Assembly (NCBI GenBank): GCA_009885185.1
Contig: VFLF01000122.1
Span: 1-6,160 of the forward strand
Length of the DNA: 6,160 nt
Source: Nitrosomonadales bacterium
Lineage (GTDB): Bacteria; Pseudomonadota; Gammaproteobacteria; Burkholderiales; SG8-41
Direction: 5' to 3'
Shown: one piece after another, positions 5,528 to 6,160 of the stretch
How positions within the stretch are numbered: the first letter of the stretch is position 1
Layout of the letters: each line of letters starts with the position of its first letter
Position numbers and translations under genes: made by a program
The notes under the pieces: model-generated
Seen by the model: the letters and a program-made list of their open reading frames with translations, nothing else
Told to the model about the DNA's origin: nothing
Database searches by the model: none

Positions 5528-5992
5528 ATGATTGAAGTAAGCGAACGTATAGAAGTCGCATCGACGCCACAAGCGGTATGGGCCATCCTTTCCGATCCGG
5601 CGGCGGTGGTGGAATGTGTCGAGGGCGCGGTCTTGGGCGAAAAACAGGAAGACGGTTCGTTCAATGCCAAGATGGCGGTGAAATTCGGCCCGGCCAAAAT
5701 CTCGTTTAACGCCAACGTGCTGGTGGAATACGATGAGGCCAACCAATCGGGCAGTGTCACCGCGCGCGGCAAGGACGGCATCAGCGGCACCAAATTCAAC
5801 ACCACCATGCAGTTCAAGGTGGAAGGCCAGGATTCGCCGCCGCAAACTACGGTGCCGATCAAGGCTGAATGCGAGCTGAACGGGCGGCTCGCGCATTTGA
5901 TCGAATCCGGCGCCAATCTCGTGATTAAACGCATGACCACGAGTTTCGCGGAGAAGCTGGCGGAACGCTGCGGCGGCACCAAGGCGCCCTGA
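5528..5992 (+). CDS. CoxG-like SRPBCC-fold protein
   Basis: This encodes 154 residues of the SRPBCC (START-like) superfamily, closest by eye to CoxG, the small protein associated with aerobic carbon monoxide dehydrogenase-type molybdenum hydroxylases. The family's opening is clear: an EVSERIEV strand, then TPQAVWAILSDPAAVVECVEG, the helix that starts the ligand-binding cavity. It is followed by alternating strands (FNAKMAVKFGPAKISFNANVLVEY, SGSVTARGKD, TTMQFKVEG) and a long C-terminal helix (ANLVIKRMTTSFAEKLAERC). CoxG proteins normally have Pro-Gly where this one has VEG. The ATG at 5528 fits the family start; a GTG at 5474 would add an unrelated leader. No good ribosome-binding site is seen. 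No cox-type hydroxylase genes are visible, so the role is open: ligand carrier, membrane recruitment or aromatase/cyclase-like function. It is followed on the same strand, after 67 bases, by a ThDP-enzyme gene, so the two are probably co-transcribed. Confidence 0.85.
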   Translation: MIEVSERIEVASTPQAVWAILSDPAAVVECVEGAVLGEKQEDGSFNAKMAVKFGPAKISFNANVLVEYDEANQSGSVTARGKDGISGTKFNTTMQFKVEGQDSPPQTTVPIKAECELNGRLAHLIESGANLVIKRMTTSFAEKLAERCGGTKAP

Positions 5993-6045
5993 TTTTTAGC
6001 ACACCCCTCTTGATGTGAGTTTCTTTTCTACAAGCAGCACTTTCC

Positions 6046-6051
6046 AGGGAG
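6046..6051 (+). promoter_or_regulatory. Ribosome-binding site of the ThDP-enzyme gene
   Basis: AGGGAG eight bases before the ATG at 6060-6062; good match and spacing, supporting that start. Confidence 0.75.
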
Positions 6052-6059
6052 AGTAGACA

Positions 6060-6160
6060 ATGAAGGTATATGAAAGACTATCGCAGGCGTTCAAGGCCGA
6101 AGGCACCACCAACGTGTTCGGCATGATGGGCGACGGCAATATGTACTGGCAGTACGCCAA
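6060..6160 (+). CDS. Thiamine diphosphate-dependent enzyme (acetolactate synthase-like), 3'-partial
   Basis: Only the first 33 codons are in the window. The peptide begins MKVYERLSQAFKAEGTTNVF and continues GMMGDGNMYW. This is the typical N-terminus of the ThDP-binding enzymes related to acetolactate synthase, benzoylformate decarboxylase and similar 2-keto-acid lyases or ligases: a first helix (LSQAFKAEG), then strand and turn VFGxxGDGN, where the usual members have VFGxPGxxN. Such enzymes act on 2-keto acids in the cytoplasm; which one cannot be told from this fragment. A good ribosome-binding site precedes the start, and the gene follows the CoxG-like gene on the same strand. Confidence 0.75.
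   Translation, partial: MKVYERLSQAFKAEGTTNVFGMMGDGNMYWQYA

Noticed and set aside
5464..5982. Open frame on the minus strand opposite the CoxG-like gene
   Set aside because: The plus-strand protein has a clear SRPBCC/CoxG pattern; the opposite frame is a Ser/Ala-rich shadow.

Overview
The window is GC-rich bacterial DNA. A Bug/TctC-type periplasmic binding protein (a family strongly expanded in Betaproteobacteria, above all Burkholderiales) and scattered GC-rich palindromic repeats suggest a betaproteobacterium or a close relative. This is inference; no marker gene is present. At least one gene needs the selenocysteine machinery (selA/B/C/D), which must lie elsewhere in the genome.

Layout, left to right. 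1-1080 (+): the 3' part of a gene of an unnamed family recognisable by a W-[ST]-D-G-L-x(3)-P-P-T motif. 1081-1320: an AT-rich gap, with an in-frame minus-strand continuation of the next gene. 1321-2220 (-): a visibly AT-richer orphan gene with a PD-(D/E)XK nuclease-like core. 2288-2342: an imperfect palindromic repeat. 2353-3342 (-): a Bug/TctC substrate-binding lipid-free periplasmic protein. 3368-3450: a long inverted repeat of the ATTCCCGC...GCGGGAAT type. 3540-4070 (-): a selenoprotein of the UGSC family, read through an in-frame UGA at 3789-3791 with a good bacterial SECIS hairpin just downstream. 4108-4153: a near-perfect terminator-like hairpin. 4177-5247 (-): a second full-length member of the DGLP family, a paralogue of the first gene. 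5248-5527: a divergent promoter region. 5528-5992 (+): a CoxG-like SRPBCC protein. 6060-end (+): the N-terminus of a thiamine-diphosphate enzyme.

The central point is the selenoprotein. A naive gene caller splits it in two at the UGA (residues 1-93 and a fragment starting at an internal Met) and loses the Sec-Gly-Ser-Cys site. Its neighbour on the same strand is the DGLP-family protein, and a second DGLP protein lies 2.5 kb away on the opposite strand. Together with a tricarboxylate-type solute receptor, a CoxG-like protein and a ThDP enzyme, this looks like an uncharacterised catabolic or detoxifying cluster for a small, probably carboxylated, molecule. The substrate cannot be read from the sequence. 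The nuclease-like gene is probably an unrelated insertion.
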